Positions 5,477-8,722 of a stretch of DNA of 8,722 nucleotides are shown here, piece by piece. Under the pieces are notes generated by a model. The model saw only the letters and a program-made list of their open reading frames with translations. It did not search any database and was not told the DNA's origin. A program made the translations under genes and the position numbers. The stretch's first letter is position 1. Each line of letters starts with the position of its first letter. The DNA comes from Nocardia sp. GTDB lineage: Bacteria; Actinomycetota; Actinomycetes; Mycobacteriales; Mycobacteriaceae. The stretch spans positions 1 through 8,722 of the forward strand of contig JAFMQT010000162.1 of NCBI GenBank assembly GCA_017354515.1, given 5' to 3'.

Positions 5477-8400
5477 ATGTTCTCCAAAGTGCTGGTTGCC
5501 AACCGCGGGGAAATCGCCATTCGCGCATTCCGTGCCGCCTACGAACTCGGCATCGGGACCGTCGCGGTCTTCCCGTACGAGGATCGCAACTCCACCCATC
5601 GACTCAAGGCCGACGAGTCGTATCAGATCGGGGAGCCCGGTCACCCCGTGCGGGCGTACCTATCCATTCCGGAGATCATCAGCGCCGCCAAATCCGCGGG
5701 TGCGGACGCCATCTATCCCGGGTACGGATTCCTGTCCGAGAATCCGGATCTGGCCGCCGCGTGCGCCGAGGAGGGCATCACCTTCATCGGCCCCACCGCC
5801 GAAGTTCTCGAACTGACCGGTAACAAGGCGCGCGCGATCGCCGCCGCCCGGGCCGCCGGACTGCCGGTGCTCAATTCCAGTGCCCCGTCCGATGATGTGG
5901 ACGAGTTGCTCACCGCGGCCGAATCGATGGATTTCCCGATCTTCGTCAAGGCGGTCGCCGGCGGCGGCGGGCGCGGTATGCGCCGGGTGGCCGATCGCCC
6001 GCAGTTGCGCGAGGCAGTCGAGGCCGCGATGCGCGAGGCCGAATCGGCCTTCGGTGACGCCACGGTCTTCCTGGAACAGGCGGTGATCAATCCGCGTCAT
6101 ATCGAGGTGCAGATCCTGGCCGATCAGCACGGCGGGGTCATGCATCTGTTCGAGCGGGACTGCTCACTGCAGCGCCGCCACCAGAAGGTGATCGAACTGG
6201 CGCCGGCGCCGAACCTGGATCCCGCACTGCGCGAACGCATCTGCGCGGACGCGGTGGCCTTCGCCCGGCAGATCGGCTACTCGTGTGCCGGCACCGTGGA
6301 GTTCCTGCTCGACGAGCGCGGACATCATGTCTTCATCGAGATGAATCCGCGGATCCAGGTCGAACATACGGTGACCGAGGAGATCACCGATGTCGATCTG
6401 GTGCAGGCGCAGTTGCGGATCGCGGCCGGCCGCACCCTCGCGGATCTGGGACTGAGCCAGGATTCGGTGTCGATCCACGGCGCCGCACTGCAGTGCCGGA
6501 TCACCACCGAGGACCCGGCCAACGGTTTCCGGCCCGATACCGGCCGGATCACCGCGTACCGCAGTCCCGGCGGGGGTGGAATCCGGCTCGACGGGGGTGC
6601 CAATCTGGGCGCCGAGGTGGGCGCGCACTTCGACTCCATGCTGGTCAAACTCACCTGCCGGGGTCGCGATTTCGATCAGGCGGTGGCGCGGGCACGCCGC
6701 GCGGTGGCCGAGTTCCGGATCCGCGGGGTGGCCACCAACATCCCGTTCCTGCAGGCGGTCCTCGACGATCCGGATTTCCGGGCCGGGCGGGTGACCACCT
6801 CGTTCATCGATGAGCGGCCCGCACTACTCACCCAGCGCGGTTCGGCCGACCGCGGTACCCGCATCCTGCGGTATCTGGCCGATATCACGGTGAACAAACC
6901 GCACGGCGGGCGCCCGACCGCGGTATATCCGCACGACAAACTGCCCGCAATCGACCTGGGGGCACCGCCGCCGGACGGTACCCGGCAGCGGCTGCTGACC
7001 CTGGGGCCCGAGGGTTTCGCCCGCTGGATGCGTGAGCGCGAGGGCGTCGCGGTCACCGACACCACCTTCCGGGACGCCCATCAGTCCCTGCTCGCGACCC
7101 GGGTGCGCTCGCGTGGTCTATTGACGGTCGCCGGACATGTCGCGCGGATGACTCCCGAACTGCTGTCGGTGGAGTGCTGGGGTGGCGCGACCTACGATGT
7201 GGCGCTGCGCTTCCTGTACGAGGACCCGTGGGAGCGGCTGGCCGCGTTGCGTGAGGCCATTCCGAACATCTGCCTGCAGATGCTGCTGCGTGGCCGCAAC
7301 ACGGTCGGCTACACCCCTTATCCCGAGCAGGTCACCCGCGCGTTCGTGCGGGAGGCCACCGACACCGGGATCGACATCTTCCGCATCTTCGACGCGCTGA
7401 ACAATGTGGATCAGATGCGCCCGGCGATCGACGCGGTGCGCGATACCGGAACCGCGCTGGCCGAGGTGGCGATGAGCTACACCGGTGATCTGGCGAATCC
7501 GGACGAGTCGCTCTACACCCTCGACTACTACCTGAAGTTGGCCGAGCAGATCGTCGACGCCGGGGCGCATGTGATCGGCATCAAGGACATGGCCGGTCTG
7601 CTGCGGGCTCCGGCGGCGCATACGCTGGTCAGCGCCTTGCGCAGTAATTTCGATCTGCCGGTGCACGTGCACACCCACGACACCCCCGGCGGGCAGCTGG
7701 CCACGTATCTGGCGGCCTGGCAGGCCGGAGCGGACGCGGTCGACGGGGCCAGCGCCCCGATGGCGGGCACCACGAGTCAGCCGGCGTTGTCGGCGATCGT
7801 GGCCGCGGCCGCGCATTCGCCCTACGACACCGGGCTGAGCCTGGACGCGGTCTGCGATCTGGAACCGTACTGGGAGGCGTTGCGAAAGGTGTACGCGCCC
7901 TTCGATGTTGCCGCGTCCGGCCTGAACTCACCCACCGGCCGGGTATACCACCACGAGATTCCGGGCGGGCAGCTGTCGAATCTGCGGCAGCAGGCGATCG
8001 CGCTCGGACTCGGCGACCGATTCGAGGAGATCGAGGCGAAATACGCCGCGGCGGACCGGCTGCTGGGCCGCCTGGTGAAGGTGACGCCGTCCTCGAAGGT
8101 GGTCGGCGACCTCGCGTTGTCATTGGTGGGTTCCGGGATCGAGGTGGAGGATTTCGCGGCCGATCCGGCTCGCTACGACATCCCGGATTCGGTGATCGGT
8201 TTCCTGCGTGGGGAATTGGGGACCCCTGCGGGCGGCTGGCCCGAACCGTTCCGCACTCGCGCACTCGAGGGACGTGGCACCGCGAAGCCGGAAGTGGCAC
8301 TGTCGGCGGCGGATTCGACCGCTCTGGAGGCGGGACCCGCCGAACGCCGAGAGACGTTGAACCGCCTGCTGTTTCCGGGTCCGACCGCCGAATTCCTCGC

Positions 8401-8722
8401 GCACCGCGAGAAATACGGCGACACCACCGGACTGTCGGCGAATCAGTTCTTCTACGGGCTGCGCCACAATGAGGAACACCGGGTCGAATTGGAGCGCGGC
8501 GTCACCCTGCTCATCGGCCTCGAGGCGATCTCCGAACCCGATGAGCGCGGTATGCGCACGGTCATGTGCATTCTCAACGGGCAGTTGCGTCCCGTCCAGG
8601 TGCGTGACCGGTCGGTCGCCAGTGAGGTTCCGGTCGCGGAGAAGGCCGATAAGAACAATCCGCGGCATATCGCCGCGCCGTTCGCCGGTGTGGTCACCCT
8701 GACCGTCCGCGAGGGCGATTCC
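5477..8722 (+). CDS. pyc: Pyruvate carboxylase (3' end missing)
   Basis: Biotin-dependent cytosolic enzyme that makes oxaloacetate from pyruvate, bicarbonate and ATP, refilling the TCA cycle and feeding gluconeogenesis. The visible 1082 residues cover most of a family protein of about 1130. The biotin carboxylase domain (about 1-450) starts MFSKVLVANRGEIAIRAF, with the ATP-grasp glycine loop KAVAGGGGRGM at 158-168, ERDCSLQRRHQK at 226-237 and EMNPRIQVEHT from 288 (Arg292 catalytic). The carboxyltransferase domain (about 520-800) shows TDTTFRDAHQS with metal ligand Asp533, the carbamylated lysine Lys703 in GIKDMAGL, and HVHTHD with metal ligands His732 and His734. An allosteric/tetramerisation region follows around 990-1045 (NEEHRVELERG). 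The biotin carrier domain begins near 1065 (IAAPFAGVV), but the window ends about 15 residues before the expected biotinylated lysine. Start 5477 is chosen because the conserved family N-terminus begins there and third-position GC rises there; in-frame ATGs at 5375 and 5414 exist upstream. Confidence 0.98.
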   Translation, partial: MFSKVLVANRGEIAIRAFRAAYELGIGTVAVFPYEDRNSTHRLKADESYQIGEPGHPVRAYLSIPEIISAAKSAGADAIYPGYGFLSENPDLAAACAEEGITFIGPTAEVLELTGNKARAIAAARAAGLPVLNSSAPSDDVDELLTAAESMDFPIFVKAVAGGGGRGMRRVADRPQLREAVEAAMREAESAFGDATVFLEQAVINPRHIEVQILADQHGGVMHLFERDCSLQRRHQKVIELAPAPNLDPALRERICADAVAFARQIGYSCAGTVEFLLDERGHHVFIEMNPRIQVEHTVTEEITDVDLVQAQLRIAAGRTLADLGLSQDSVSIHGAALQCRITTEDPANGFRPDTGRITAYRSPGGGGIRLDGGANLGAEVGAHFDSMLVKLTCRGRDFDQAVARARRAVAEFRIRGVATNIPFLQAVLDDPDFRAGRVTTSFIDERPALLTQRGSADRGTRILRYLADITVNKPHGGRPTAVYPHDKLPAIDLGAPPPDGTRQRLLTLGPEGFARWMREREGVAVTDTTFRDAHQSLLATRVRSRGLLTVAGHVARMTPELLSVECWGGATYDVALRFLYEDPWERLAALREAIPNICLQMLLRGRNTVGYTPYPEQVTRAFVREATDTGIDIFRIFDALNNVDQMRPAIDAVRDTGTALAEVAMSYTGDLANPDESLYTLDYYLKLAEQIVDAGAHVIGIKDMAGLLRAPAAHTLVSALRSNFDLPVHVHTHDTPGGQLATYLAAWQAGADAVDGASAPMAGTTSQPALSAIVAAAAHSPYDTGLSLDAVCDLEPYWEALRKVYAPFDVAASGLNSPTGRVYHHEIPGGQLSNLRQQAIALGLGDRFEEIEAKYAAADRLLGRLVKVTPSSKVVGDLALSLVGSGIEVEDFAADPARYDIPDSVIGFLRGELGTPAGGWPEPFRTRALEGRGTAKPEVALSAADSTALEAGPAERRETLNRLLFPGPTAEFLAHREKYGDTTGLSANQFFYGLRHNEEHRVELERGVTLLIGLEAISEPDERGMRTVMCILNGQLRPVQVRDRSVASEVPVAEKADKNNPRHIAAPFAGVVTLTVREGDS

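Noticed and set aside
7118..7816. 232-codon open frame antisense to pyc
   Set aside because: It covers the carboxyltransferase domain of pyc and has an Arg/Gly/His-rich translation typical of shadow frames.
1..8722. Mobile elements, tRNA/rRNA genes, CRISPR arrays, prophage or defence genes
   Set aside because: Apart from the 226-bp control region, the window is filled by four conserved genes. I saw no long repeats, transposase motifs, spacer-repeat pattern or tRNA-like sequence.

Overview
The window is high-GC DNA with strong G/C third-codon bias and densely packed genes. It carries the gene order DAK2 protein, recG, then pyruvate carboxylase, which I know from Mycobacterium and its relatives. 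Protein similarities recalled from memory (RecG, the RamB/PrpR family and actinobacterial pyruvate carboxylase) point to a mycolic-acid actinomycete, most likely Nocardia or Rhodococcus. The genus is inferred, not proven.

Layout. Bases 1-1568 (+) hold the 3' part of a DAK2-domain protein resembling the fatty acid kinase subunit FakA; its N-terminus lies before the window. Bases 1569-3833 (+) hold a complete recG, whose ATG directly follows the DAK2 stop codon. Bases 3838-5250 (-) hold a complete regulator of the RamB/PrpR (short-chain acyl-CoA-sensing) family, convergent with recG. The two stop codons sit inside one perfect 12-bp palindrome at 3830-3841. Bases 5251-5476 are a 226-bp divergent control region with several TTGCAA-like palindromes and three TANNNT boxes placed as for leaderless transcripts. 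Bases 5477-8722 (+) hold pyruvate carboxylase, open at the right edge about 15 residues before its expected biotinylated lysine.

How the parts may work together. The left half is a housekeeping pair: lipid phosphorylation and replication-fork repair. The right half looks like a small carbon-metabolism module. A putative acyl-CoA/iron-sulfur sensing regulator is transcribed away from the anaplerotic enzyme pyruvate carboxylase, and candidate binding sites lie between them. I infer that the regulator controls itself and pyc.

I found no RNA gene, mobile element, CRISPR array or wholly new system. Most of the window is ordinary core genome, and the points worth a second look are concentrated in the 5251-5476 control region and the 3830-3841 junction.
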